NCBI GenBank assembly: GCA_050084515.1 | Contig: CM114271.1 | Coordinates: forward strand, 25,978,001 to 26,042,000 | Source of the DNA: Blasia pusilla | Lineage: Eukaryota > Marchantiophyta > Marchantiopsida > Blasiales | DNA: 64,000 nt | Reading direction: 5' to 3' | Shown: positions 11,901-22,450 of the stretch, piece by piece | How the letters are laid out: each line of letters begins with the position of its first letter | Numbering within the stretch: the first letter of the stretch is position 1 | The notes under the pieces: generated by a model | What the model was told of the DNA's origin: nothing | What the model saw: the letters and a program-made list of their open reading frames with translations, nothing else | Databases searched by the model: none | Program-made: the position numbers and the translations under genes

Positions 11901-12740
11901 GACACGCATGGACATCTTGTTGTAACCTAAGCCTAGTTTACCAATGAGTTTTTTTGCTACATAATAACTCGGTGGCGCCAAGTTCCCTGTTGGTAGGACC
12001 AACTTACAAAGGAGTTTCAAAAATTCGTCAATAGCTACATTTGGGACGCCATGGGTGGTTGGAATGTTGAATAGTAACATGACAAAAGCCAAAACAGATG
12101 TTTTCGCTGTAGGGAACAAGGGTTTGCAAGCTTCAGCAAGCTCCTCATATTCATCTCCATGATTGAATAGTGGTTCTTCGTTTGATATTCCCGGTTCTGG
12201 TAATTCATCAGATGGGAGAGATGTCTCTGCAGTTTCATCCTCGAGTATATGGTCGTATTTCTGGAAAATATCATTGAGCATTTTATGAACGTCAATGTGC
12301 TCGTCTATATCTGCCATGGAAGATCTCTCCCTTCCATCCACATGGAAGGTGGGGGCTGACTCCATTGTCTTATCCTCTTGGCTTCTTTTTTCAGCAAGAT
12401 CATGCATAAGCCACTCGTTATCTGAAGAGTCCCATCCATCCCTAGATTTTGGCACTCGACAAAGCGCCGAGCGTCCATTTTTTCTCAAATGTGCTTCCAC
12501 CTTGCCGATGGACAACGTAGACCCACCCTTACAGTCATTGCACGGACATCGCAATCTTTTACAGCCCAGCACACTAGCTCGTGTGCTTTTCCGTTGCCAC
12601 AACTTGGAATCGTGTGCCTTTACTCTAATTGGGTGGTTCAAATCCATTCTAAGGGGATTGGAAGTGAATTCCATAAGCGTGAATGGAACATTCCAAACAC
12701 ATCCAAAACCATGACATCTTCCCTCAATAACAAATTCCAC
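8996..12740 (-). pseudogene. CACTA TNP2-like transposase gene, frameshifted
   Basis: Encodes the catalytic transposase of the element, expected to act in the nucleus on the CACTA ends. Blocks in order: 12740-11877 (N-terminal Transposase-associated region with the Cys motif RCPCNDC); 11772-11299 (Transposase_21 core with 'LALDGVNPF' and 'YNLPPS'); a segment in another frame near 11325-11253 with 'GCTICG'; 11252-10917 ('YGCHRRYLPLSHPWR' and 'LPYW'); 10787-9915 (MHVEKN, KSHDYHV, then DUF4218-like CGPVSCRWMYPMEGYMG); 9793-8996 (DUF4216-like, ending NNSKSD). The gap 9914-9794 looks like an intron. The frame is lost between about 11880 and 11773 (stops and shifts where the conserved CxxC segment should be) and shifts again near 11325, so a full-length product is unlikely. 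Confidence 0.88.
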
Positions 12741-13212
12741 AAAGATCTAATGTACAGAGCTATCATCTGAATGCATACCCACGTGAAGTCAAGACAAGTA
12801 TGATAAGGCACATATACCTAACCTGGTTCTTATCTCGATGGAGATCTCAATCATCACTAACAATCCTCACCAATGTGGTCCAACGCTTCCAATGACATTC
12901 CTGAATGACAAATGTAACACACCCAACTTTAGATAATGACTCAATCCTTTGATATGTACACTTTATTATGGCCCTGGTCTAATATATTTTTCCAACAACT
13001 AAAGCAAGTGACTAACCCATGTGAAGGCGCAAGGAGAACAAGGAGAAGAGTGACGTACAAGTAAGTACTTGGTAGGTCAAGGAGTGAATGTCTCGGTCCC
13101 CTCCGTGATATTTGAGTCTTACTTTGCTCTTGTACTTGATACACAACACTAGTTGAGCCAAATTCAACCAATTCCATGGTCGGCGCGATATGTATATATA
13201 TAAAAAAGAGTT

Positions 13213-13760
13213 CTAATGTATGGAAAGCAAGAAAGCACTTGTTGCTCGAATGGGTGTAGAAAGACAAGCAAGTGAAGAAGATACTATATGAGAGGAGGGA
13301 GACACTCTCATATAGTGTGAGTGTTGACTAAACAACGTGTTTGTGCGGAGCTTCCACGTGTCATCCAAGAAACTGTTCACCAGACCATCTACTTTACCTG
13401 ATTGGGATCCCCAATAGACATTATTTACCACTGCAATAGCTTTGGGCAATGAATCAAGGCTACTGAATGTGTTGAACAATTCTGGTACTACCAGAATGAG
13501 AGAGAGAAAGACTATACTATCAAGTAGTGTCTGTCGTAGCCTTGCAACCATAGACCCCACGCCCTGGTTGGACAGTGCTTCAGAGCGGGATGGGTGTAGA
13601 GAGAGAAGCAAGTGAAGAAGGTACCTTGAACAATTCTGGTGCTACCAGCTTAGCAATATCAAAGATATGCTCACGAGGAATACGAATTTTGCGTAGGAAG
13701 CCAAGTAATGGCTAGATGCTTCGTCCTCATCGTCACAAAAGGCGAGCAAAATCACAATGA
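13213..13760 (-). pseudogene. Coding-like fragment possibly captured by the CACTA element
   Basis: A minus-strand frame at 13611-13213 reads 'VPELFNTFSSLDSLPKAIAVVNNVYWG' (given here in two parts: VPELFNTFSSLDSLPK, then AIAVVNNVYWG) and 'GLVNSFLDDTWKLRTN', more protein-like in composition than its surroundings. A related phrase 'IFDIAKLVAPELF' occurs in an adjacent frame at about 13690-13630, and the DNA phrases at 13240-13270 and 13472-13492 recur at 13586-13618 and 13627-13647, so a fragment seems partly duplicated. I do not recognise the parent protein. CACTA elements are known to pick up host gene pieces; that explanation is inference. Confidence 0.35.
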
Positions 13761-13785
13761 TTTTGGAACTCCAAGTCCAATCAAG

Positions 13786-13917
<132 letters not shown>

Positions 13918-14234
13918 TCATTAAGTATGGACCATCTACGTTGCATTGCGATGACTGTTCACCAAACGGTAGGGGTAAGAAATCTGGTTCGATATGAGCA
14001 AAAGCTCCCTTGACGATACCGGATCACACAACATATGCAACTAGAATGTAGGGTTCTACAGCTCCGGAGAGAGTTATGAAGAAAGCCAACTGTGAGAATC
14101 AACTGTGAGTTACGCTTCATTTATATCCTCACAGCATAGATAGTTATCTACAACCGGAGTGAGTGAATTTCAAACACATTCTGCAAACTATTTTCAGTAG
14201 TTGTCTGTGTTTCAGCCGTAATCCGAGGAATATA

Positions 14235-14390
14235 TGCCAATTTTCCAAGCTGAACCCAGAACTATTCATATCCAACTTTACCTTTGCCAATTTCTCAACT
14301 GAACCCTTCACTACTGATGTCCGACTCTAAAATTCCCAATTGCCCAGCCGAACCCTTAACAACTGATATCCGACTCTACCATTTCCCAAC
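14235..14390. repeat. 49-bp tandem repeat, about three units
   Basis: Units begin near 14235, 14284 and 14333. They share 'gccaattt...c..ctgaaccc...actgatatccgactcta' with substitutions. No coding meaning. Confidence 0.75.
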
Positions 14391-14587
14391 ATTCAACGTA
14401 CAATTGTGCGAGAGCACACGAATGGTACACGTCAAAATCTGGAGGTGCTTCGATCAATAACAAACTGATGTCTTGTGGGTGAATCAAAACATATGCAATC
14501 TGCTTCGGATCAATAAGTATGTACGTGTGGAACTTCGTCTCGGTGAATATTTTTCTGAATCAAATTTCATTTCACAGTCGTACACAT

Positions 14588-14660
14588 GGGGGTGTAGCTC
14601 ACATGGTAAAGCGATCACTTTGCATGTGATAGGCACGGGGATCGCTGCCTCGCACCTTCA
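14588..14660 (+). tRNA. tRNA-Ala(TGC)-like sequence, probably a pseudogene
   Basis: A 73-base cloverleaf fits: acceptor GGGGGTG pairs with CACCTTC (G-T pairs allowed), the D-arm starts GCTC, the anticodon stem ATCAC/GTGAT is perfect around TTTGCAT (anticodon TGC), and the T-stem CGGGG pairs with CCTCG. The A box (TAGCTCACATGG) is close to consensus. The T-loop reads ATCGCTG instead of the invariant TTC-containing loop and one D-stem pair is lost, so the B box is damaged. It may be a dead tRNA gene or the head of a tRNA-derived SINE. The perfect, non-standard anticodon stem suggests descent from a real gene. Confidence 0.7.
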
Positions 14661-14794
14661 GATCTCATCTGTGCTTGTTACAATTTTCCACCCAGGTTGC
14701 TGTAACCAGTTTTGAATCTTTTGATCAGCAATCGGACCGAGAGAGAGAGAGAGACGAGTAGCTGAGGATGAGGCGCGAGCGAGGTCACGAATTT

Positions 14795-15245
14795 GGAGGG
14801 GCAGGAAAGGGTGGATTGTGGATGGACCTGTGCTGACGAGTTCGAAAAGTTAGAAGAAGACGAATAGAAGAGGAGGAATTGGAGGGGTAGGAAAGGACGA
14901 ATTGAGGACAATGTTGTGGAGACGACAGCTCGAAAAGTAGAAAGACGTGTAGAAGACAAAAAGGGCAAGAATTAGAGGAGCATGAAAGGATGAGACGAAA
15001 ATAGTGTTGTGATTGATGATGAGTTCGAGAAGCAAGAAACTTATTTGAAAACAAGGGGAGAAATAGGAAGAGCAAGAATGTTTAATTGGGCTTATAGTTG
15101 TGCCGATGAGTTTGAGAAGTAAGAAATGACGTTCATCCGGATTAGGGAGGACTCGAAGGAGCAGGAAAGCATGAATTGGGGATAGAGCTGTGCTGACAAG
15201 TACGAGAGAAGGAAGAAGAAGACGGTTGGAAGATAGGATTTTGCA
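14795..15245. repeat. About 90-bp degenerate tandem repeat, five units
   Basis: Units begin near 14795, 14881, 14974, 15065 and 15156 (86-93 bp apart). The shared core is 'ggagggg(c/t)aggaaag', then 'gtgctgacgagttcgaaaag' and a purine-rich 'agaagaaga' tail. The three minus-strand open frames crossing it are repeats, not genes. Confidence 0.75.
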
Positions 15246-16199
15246 TTTGCAATGCAACTGCAGAAGCTAGCGGGTGGTGACGATGATGAAGACGGTGGGC
15301 GATCTTGTGGAGGATTTAAAGAAGAGAGTGATTCTGGTGCTACTTTGGGTAGCAGGCGTGAGCTATCTCATGTCCCTTACATCAAATAGTTTTTGGATGA
15401 ATGTCCCTGATGCCCTGCTCATCATCGCCGCGTTCGGCAACGAGTAGTTGCTTTGATTCTCTCTAAATCTAAAGAGGAGGAGATCAAAGGGCCGAATCTG
15501 GACTTCCTGCACGCTCTATTCTATGGATTGGCTCCGTTGGGTAAAAAGTACAACTCATCAATAGCTGCTATTACAACAATGCATTTTGGTGTGAAGAGCG
15601 ATAGTGGACTTACCCGAATTTGAGGATCCAACTCTCTTTGTGGAAGCTTTCTTGCTGGTCTAGACGAGGTACCTGATTCGGGCACGCACTATTCAATCTC
15701 CCTTTTGCATCATGCGATGTGTATAGCTGGGCGCACACTATCAACGTTCTCCGAGATGTGCAGTGAGAGGTTTCTTCTCAAAATGAGGCGAAGACAAAAA
15801 TGAAGAAGAGAGAGAAAGGACACCCGAAACAGGAGTGTTTCTTGACTGACTCTATCCCCGCGCATTCAATCTGCACCGTTTACTTAGTAGGTTCTCCTCA
15901 CCAACATGGCCACAACAGCTTCAAAGCTCATTGCACTCAATCCGCAAGCTTGAGTGCATTCCCTTGCTTTCTCACTGTCGTGGGGTTTGGGAGACACGGA
16001 ACGCGGGAATGTGGAGGGTCAGAAACTCGGAAATACAAATAAAATCGAGCAACACGAATGAGCCCAAGTTCTCAAATCTGACACATCAAGCCACCTCGGT
16101 CTAAACATGCCAAATCAACCTAGGAAGTTGTAAACGTCCCACTCCAAACCTTCCTCCTCCTTGTTAACACCTCCTTTTCTGACCTCCACCCTCACCAAG

Positions 16200-19100
16200 G
16201 GTTCTAAAAACCTGGAAACTTTGTCCAAAATAACACCCCAACACTAGGAACAAAGGGGAAAAGAAAACAGTTGAAATGGCCACACCCACATCGATTTAAA
16301 AATCGTAAACCCAAAAGGGGTGTTTCGTTTTTCGGGGGAGCATGAGGGGTTCCAATGCAGATCCAAACCGTTGAAGTTGTGCCACGCTTTAATTCCGAGG
16401 TGTGTGCTAATTTTGATTGCAATCCAATGGTGGGATGAAAAACTATGTCCATGTTACTCTCAGAAATTGTAAAACGCCATCTTCCTCCTTTTTGCGTCGC
16501 TTTTTGTACCCTCCACCCTCCACATGGGGCCCAAAAATCAGAAGACTTCCTCCTGGATGGCAACCCTAACCCAGGAACAGAGTAAGAAAGAAAAAATTAC
16601 AAATGAACACTCACACATGGAATTAAAAATCTCAAACCCTAAAAGTGATCTTTCATTTCTCGTTTGAGCATCGAGAGCTAACTAGCAGATCTGAACCTTT
16701 CAAGATGTGGAGGAATTTAAGGCCTTCATGTGTGCCCGGTTTCATCACCATCCAATGGTGGGAGAGAAAGTTAACTGCATGATACAATGAAAATGTCGTC
16801 AAGACTAGAAACAATCCTCCTCCACGCCCTCTTCCTCCTTCTTGGCGTCGCTTTTTGTACCCTCCACCCTCCACATGGGGCCCAAAAATCAGAAGACTTC
16901 CTCCTGGATGGCAAACCTAACCGAGGAACAGAGTAAGAAAGAAAAAATTACAAATGAACACTCACACATGGAATTAAAAATCTTGAACCCTAAAAATGAT
17001 CTTTCATTTCTCGTTTGAGCACCGAGAGCTAACTCAAAGATCTGAACCGTTCAAGATGTGGAGGAATATAAGGCCTTCATGTGTGCCAGGTTTCATCACC
17101 ATCCAATGGTGGGAGAGAAAGTTAACTGCATGATACAATGAAAATGTCGTCAAGACTAGAAACAATCCTCCTCCACGCCCTCTTCCTCCTTCTTGGCGTC
17201 GCTTTTTGTACCCTCCACCCTCCACATGGGGCCCAAAAATCAGAAGACTTCCTCCTGGATGGCAACCCTAACCCAGGAACAGAGTAAGAAAGAAAAAAAT
17301 ACAAATGAACACTCACACATGGAATTAAAAATCTCAAACCCTAAAAGTGATCTTTCATTTCTCGTTTCAGCACCGAGAGCTAACTCGCAGATCTGAACCT
17401 TTCAAGATGTGGAGGAATTTAAGGCCTTCATGTGTGCCCGGTTTCATCACCATCCAATGGTGGGAGAGAAAGTTAACTGCATGATACAATGAAAATGTCG
17501 TCAAGACTAGAAACAATCCTACTCCACGCCCTCTTCCTCCTTCTTGGCGTCGCTTTTTGTACCCTCCACCCTCCACATGGGGCCCAAAAATCAGAAGACT
17601 TCCTCCTGGATGGCAAACCTAACCCAGGAACAGAGTAAGAAAGAAAAAATTACAAATGAACACTCACACATGGAATTAAAAATCTTGAATTAAAAATCTT
17701 TCAAACCCTCAAAAGTGTGTGCCAGGTTTGATCTTTCATTTTCGTCAAGACTAAAAACGACGCCCTCTTCCTCCTTTCGCTTTTGTACCCTCCACCCTCC
17801 ACATGGGGCCCAAAATCAGAAGACTTCCTCCTGGAGCAACCCTAACAGAGTAAGAAGCTAAGAAAAAAATACAAATGAACACTCACACATGGAATTAAAA
17901 ATCTCAAACCCTAAAAGTGATCTTTCATTTCAAATCTGAACCTTTCAAGATGTGGAGGAATTTAAGGCCTTCATGTGTGCCGGTTTCATCACCATCCAAT
18001 GGTGGAGAGAAAGTTAACTGCATGATACAATGAAAATGTCGTCAAGACTAGAAACAATCCTACTCCACGCCCTCTTCCTCCTTCTTGGCGTCGCTTTTTG
18101 TACCCTCCACCCTCCACATGGGGCCCAAAAATCAGAAGACTTCCTCCTGGATGGCAAACCTAACCCAGGAACAGAGTAAGAAAGAAAAAATTACAAATGA
18201 ACACTCACACATGGAATTAAAAATCTTAAACCCTAAAAATGATCTTTCATTTCTCGTTTGAGCACCGAGAGCTAACTGGCAGATCTGAACCGTTCAAGAT
18301 GTGGAGGAATATAAGGCCTTCATGTGTGCCAGGTTTCATCACCATCCAATGGTGGGAGAGAAAGTTAACTGCATGATACAATGAAAATGTCGTCAAGACT
18401 AGAAACAATCCTCCTCCACGCCCTCTTCCTCCTTCTTGGCGTCGCTTTTTGTACCCTCCACCCTCCACATGGGGCCCAAAAATCAGAAGACTTCCTCCTG
18501 GATGGCAAACCTAACCCAGGAACAGAGTAAGAAAGAAAAAATTACAAATGAACACTCACACATGGAATTAAAAATCTTAAACCCTAAAAATGATCTTTCA
18601 TTTCTCGTTTGAGCACCGAGAGCTAACTGGCAGATCTGAACCGTTCAAGATGTGGAGGAATATAAGGCCTTCATGTGTGCCAGGTTTCATCACCATCCAA
18701 TGGTGGGAGAGAAAGTTAACTCCATGATACAATGAAAATGTCGTCAAGACTAAAAACAATCCTCCTCGACGCCCTCTTCCTCCTTCTTGGCGTCGCTTTT
18801 TGTACCCTCCACCCTCCACATGGGGCCCAAAAATCAGAAGACTTCCTCCTGGATGGCAACCCTAACCCAGGAACAGAGTAAGAAAGAAAAAATTACAAAT
18901 GAACACCCACACATGGAATAAAAAATCTTAAACCCTAAAAATGATCTTTCATTTCTCGTTTGAGCACCGAGAGCTAACTCGCAGATCTGAACCTTTCAGG
19001 ATGTGGAGGAATTTAAGGCCTTCTTGTGTGCCAGGTTTCATCACCATCCAATGGTGGGAGAGAAAGTTAACTGCATGATACAATGAAAATGTCGTCAAGA

Positions 19101-20640
19101 CTAGAAACAATCCTCCTCCACGCCCTCTTCCTCCTTCTTGGCGTCGCTTTTTTACCCTTGTACCCTCCACCCTCCACATGGGGCCCTAAAAAAATCAGAA
19201 GACTTCCTCCTGGATGGCAACACCAAACCCAATGGTGGGAGGAGAAGTTAACTGCATGAACAAGTAAGAAAAAAAAAATTACAAATGAACACTCACACAT
19301 GGAATTAAAAATCTTGAACCCTAAAAATGATCTTTCATTTCTCGTTTGAGCACCGAGAGCTAACTCAAAGATCTGAACCGTTCAAGATGTGGAGGAATTT
19401 AAGGCCTTGGTGTGTGCCAGGTTTCATCACCATCCAATGGTGGGAGAGAAAGTTAACTGCATGATACAATGAAAATGTCGTCAAGACTAGAAACAATCCT
19501 CCTCCACGCCCTCTTCCTCCTTCTTGGCGTCGCTTTTTGTACCCTCCACCCTCCACATGGGGCCCAAAAATCAGAAGACTTCCTCCTGGATGGCAACCCT
19601 AACCCAGGAACAGAGTAAGAAAGAAAAAATTACAAATGAACACTCACACATGGAATTAAAAATCTTAAACCCTAAAATTGATCTTTCATTTCTCGTTTGA
19701 GCACCGAGAGCTAACTGGCAGATCTGAACCTTTCAAGATGTGGAGGAATTTAAGGCCTTCATGTGTGCAGGTTTCATCACCATCCAATGGTGGGAGAGAA
19801 AGTTAACTGCATGATACAATGAAAATGTCGTCAAGACTAGAAACAATCCACGCCTTCCACTTCCTCTTCCTCCTTCACATGGGGCCTGAAAATCAGAAGA
19901 CTTCCTCCTGGTACCCCCTCCACCTCCACATGGGGCCATGAATTAAAAATCAGAAGACTTCCTCCTGGATGGAGAGCTAACTCAAAGATCTGAACCGTTC
20001 AAGATGTGGAGGAATATAAGGCCCAGGTTTAACCATCTAATGGTGGAACAGAAGTTAAGAAAAATACAAAAAATTACAAATGAACACTCTTCATGGAATT
20101 AAAAATCTTGAACCCTAAAAATGATCTTTCATTTAACCCAGGATCAGAGTAAGAAAAAAAATTACAAATGAGAATTAAAAATCTTGAACCCTAAAAATGA
20201 TCTTTCATTTTCTGAATCTGAACCGTTCAAGATGTGGAGGAATATAAGGCCTTGGTGTGTGCCAGGTTTCATTACCATCTAATGGTGGGAGAGGAAGTTA
20301 ACTGCATGATACAATGAAAATGTCGTCAAGACTAGAAACAATCCTTCTCAAGGCGCTCTTCTTTCTTCTTGGCGTGTCTTTTTGTACCCTCCACCCTCCA
20401 TAGGGTGCCCTAAAATCGTAAAATATTCCTACTAGTGGACCCTTTACCATGGAACAAAGGGCAAGAGAAAAAACTTTATATGACCACTCACACATGGAAT
20501 TAAAAATCATGAACCGTAAAGTGGTCTTTCCTTTTTGGTTTGAGCATGGAGAGCTAATTGCCAGATGTGAACCGTTGAAGGATTTAGGACCTTGGCTTGT
20601 GTTAACTTTCACTGCTAAACGCAAGATGTGACAAATTTGT
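16200..20640. repeat. Tandem array of 351-bp units inside the CACTA element
   Basis: The landmark 'cacatggggc' occurs at 16521, 16872, 17223, 17574, 17800, 18115, 18466, 18817, 19175, 19554, 19876 and 19926. The commonest spacing is exactly 351 bp. One unit is cut to 226 bp, another to 315 bp, and two are lengthened (358 and 379 bp). The first unit (about 16204-16520) and the last two (after 19850) are much more diverged, while the middle units are nearly identical, a pattern expected from unequal crossing-over. Each unit gives the same short minus-strand frame starting MEGGGYKKRRQEGG, which I consider a by-product. The array lies upstream of the TNP2 gene. Confidence 0.95.
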
Positions 20641-20859
20641 TAAATCCATGATGACATGAAAATGGCAGAGAGACGTGGAACCTTCACTTCATACGTGAGC
20701 CCTCTTTTAGTACGTTTCCGCCTGAACCAAGGGTGCAAGAATGTTCAATTTTTTTCCTGAGGGGAAACCCAATCCTAGGAATGTAGGACATATAAAGATT
20801 TATATATCCCAAAAATATTAAAAGACACGTTATCATTGGAGCATGAGACCACAAAAACA

Positions 20860-21045
20860 CACTAGTCATTATTTATGACTCAGTATTACTAGGCAAGTGA
20901 AAGAAGTACGACTAGTCTTTACTAAAGGGTATTGATAACTACTTTAGTAATAAGTACATGACTAGGTGAGTTGTGTAACCTTAAATTTTAGGACTAAACC
21001 ATTTTAGTCATACTTTGAGTCATTCTTTCGGCAAGTCATTTAAAG
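20860..21045. promoter_or_regulatory. CACTA subterminal repeat region, right
   Basis: The same ATGACTAG/CTAGTCAT motifs as at the left end recur here in both orientations (near 20876, 20907, 20954, 21005, 21034 and 21048). The right cluster is much shorter than the left. Confidence 0.8.
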
Positions 21046-21078
21046 CCTAGTCATAAAAACCACACAATTCTTCTAGTG
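21046..21078 (-). repeat. CACTA terminal inverted repeat, right
   Basis: Reverse complement reads CACTAGAAGAATTGTGTGG then TTTTTATGACTAGG, matching the left end. Confidence 0.9.
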
Positions 21079-21081
21079 GGT
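21079..21081. other. Target-site duplication of CACTA element, right copy (GGT)
   Basis: Matches the GGT at 2885-2887 exactly and directly adjoins the terminus. Confidence 0.85.
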
Positions 21082-22450
21082 TTTCCACTACCCTGATTAT
21101 TATTTGGAATTTCTTTATCGCCCTAAAGTATCAAAAATTATAATTGAGGCTCTGGAAAAAAGTCTAATGCTATTCCTTAGATAGGCTATGGAAATGGTGG
21201 AATACTTTCTACTTCATGCCAAATTATTATAAAAAATAAACATTAGTTGTAGAATTTTGTGTTCTAAAGTATCCATCCAAACTTATGATGTAGGAAACTT
21301 GGACTATTTTACATTCAAATTCTTCCAAGTAACATTTCAATCCCTACATATCATATTTTGTATATAACTTCCATACCTAAGAAGAAATCAATATTTTAGC
21401 AATGGCCTACACGTTGTTTTCTATTACGTCAGCTAGGGGAAATATGAAATGCTTTCTATTTGCTATGAAGTTAGAATGGGAATTCGTTCTTAAACCTATT
21501 TAAACAACTATTTCCATGGTCACAATATAGTAAAGCTGGAATTAATTCCATTTTTACCGATTAAACAAAATATTTGAACATACATGACTTTTATGATCTC
21601 TACATGCCATATTTAAATAATTCCTTGCAAAAATCCTCAACTGGAAAGATGAATTGCTTTTCTTTTGCAAGCAAATATCTAGAACATATGAATGTTAGTT
21701 TTAGAATCCCTTCATGTTGTACTTAAGCAAATCCTTCCAAAGTTTCCACATGGAAATGTTGGAAAGCCTTGCATTTACTTGAAAAAATCTCTTCTATCCC
21801 TACATATTGTACTTCATATTTTCAGACTTTATAAATAAGAAAGTATCACTACTCCCACTAGAGCTATGGATAATAGCATGATGCCTTCCGTTATGTCTCC
21901 TTTAGATAGGTTGGAATGCTTGCAAGTGAAAAATTACAACATGTGAACATACTTCATAGAATCCCTTCACATTATATTTGGTACAAAAATTAAGAAAAGA
22001 ACCTTAAAACATTCCGGTACTTAAATTAATCTAATTTTATGCACCAAAGCATAATGTCTTCCATCCCGTGATAAGAAATACCTAGATGACATAAACATTA
22101 ATTTTAGCATCCCTCCATATCGTATTTTCAATTTAGAATAATTTTCACCTAAACAAAATCAAATACCCCTATGTGGACGTCTTTTAAACGATAGAATAAT
22201 GGCTTTTTTATTGTATCGCTTCGGTCGCGTGTAATACCCTTATGGGCAACATCCAAATGCCTTCCATTTCTAACCTTGTGGAATCCTTGGAGAGATCTCC
22301 TCTCTTCCATATTCCCATTAACATAGGTTTCTTCATAAAATTGATGGGATGTTTGGTCAAAGATATCCCATTTATATATATTCTCTATCATACAGAGAAT
22401 ACTTGAAAGTTGCATATAAATTTTCTTAAGTTTGATATTTATTCTTCAAC
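21082..22450. repeat. Right half of the diverged AT-rich repeat region
   Basis: Continuation of the repeat region at 1-2887. 21332-21690 aligns with 1079-1440; further phrases such as 'gcatgatgccttccgttatgtctc' (21878) resemble 'acataatgctttccgttcgagtctc' (1546). No coding feature is supported; the minus-strand frame at 22415-22149 has no recognisable domain. Confidence 0.7.

Noticed and set aside
16653-20624. Series of nearly identical minus-strand frames starting MEGGGYKKRRQEGG, at first sight a repeated gene family
   Set aside because: They follow the 351-bp tandem unit exactly, vary by frame-neutral luck and have no conserved domain; best seen as by-products of the array.
16204-20640. 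CRISPR-like array
   Set aside because: Units are 351 bp and repeat throughout with no unique spacers, and the genome is eukaryotic.
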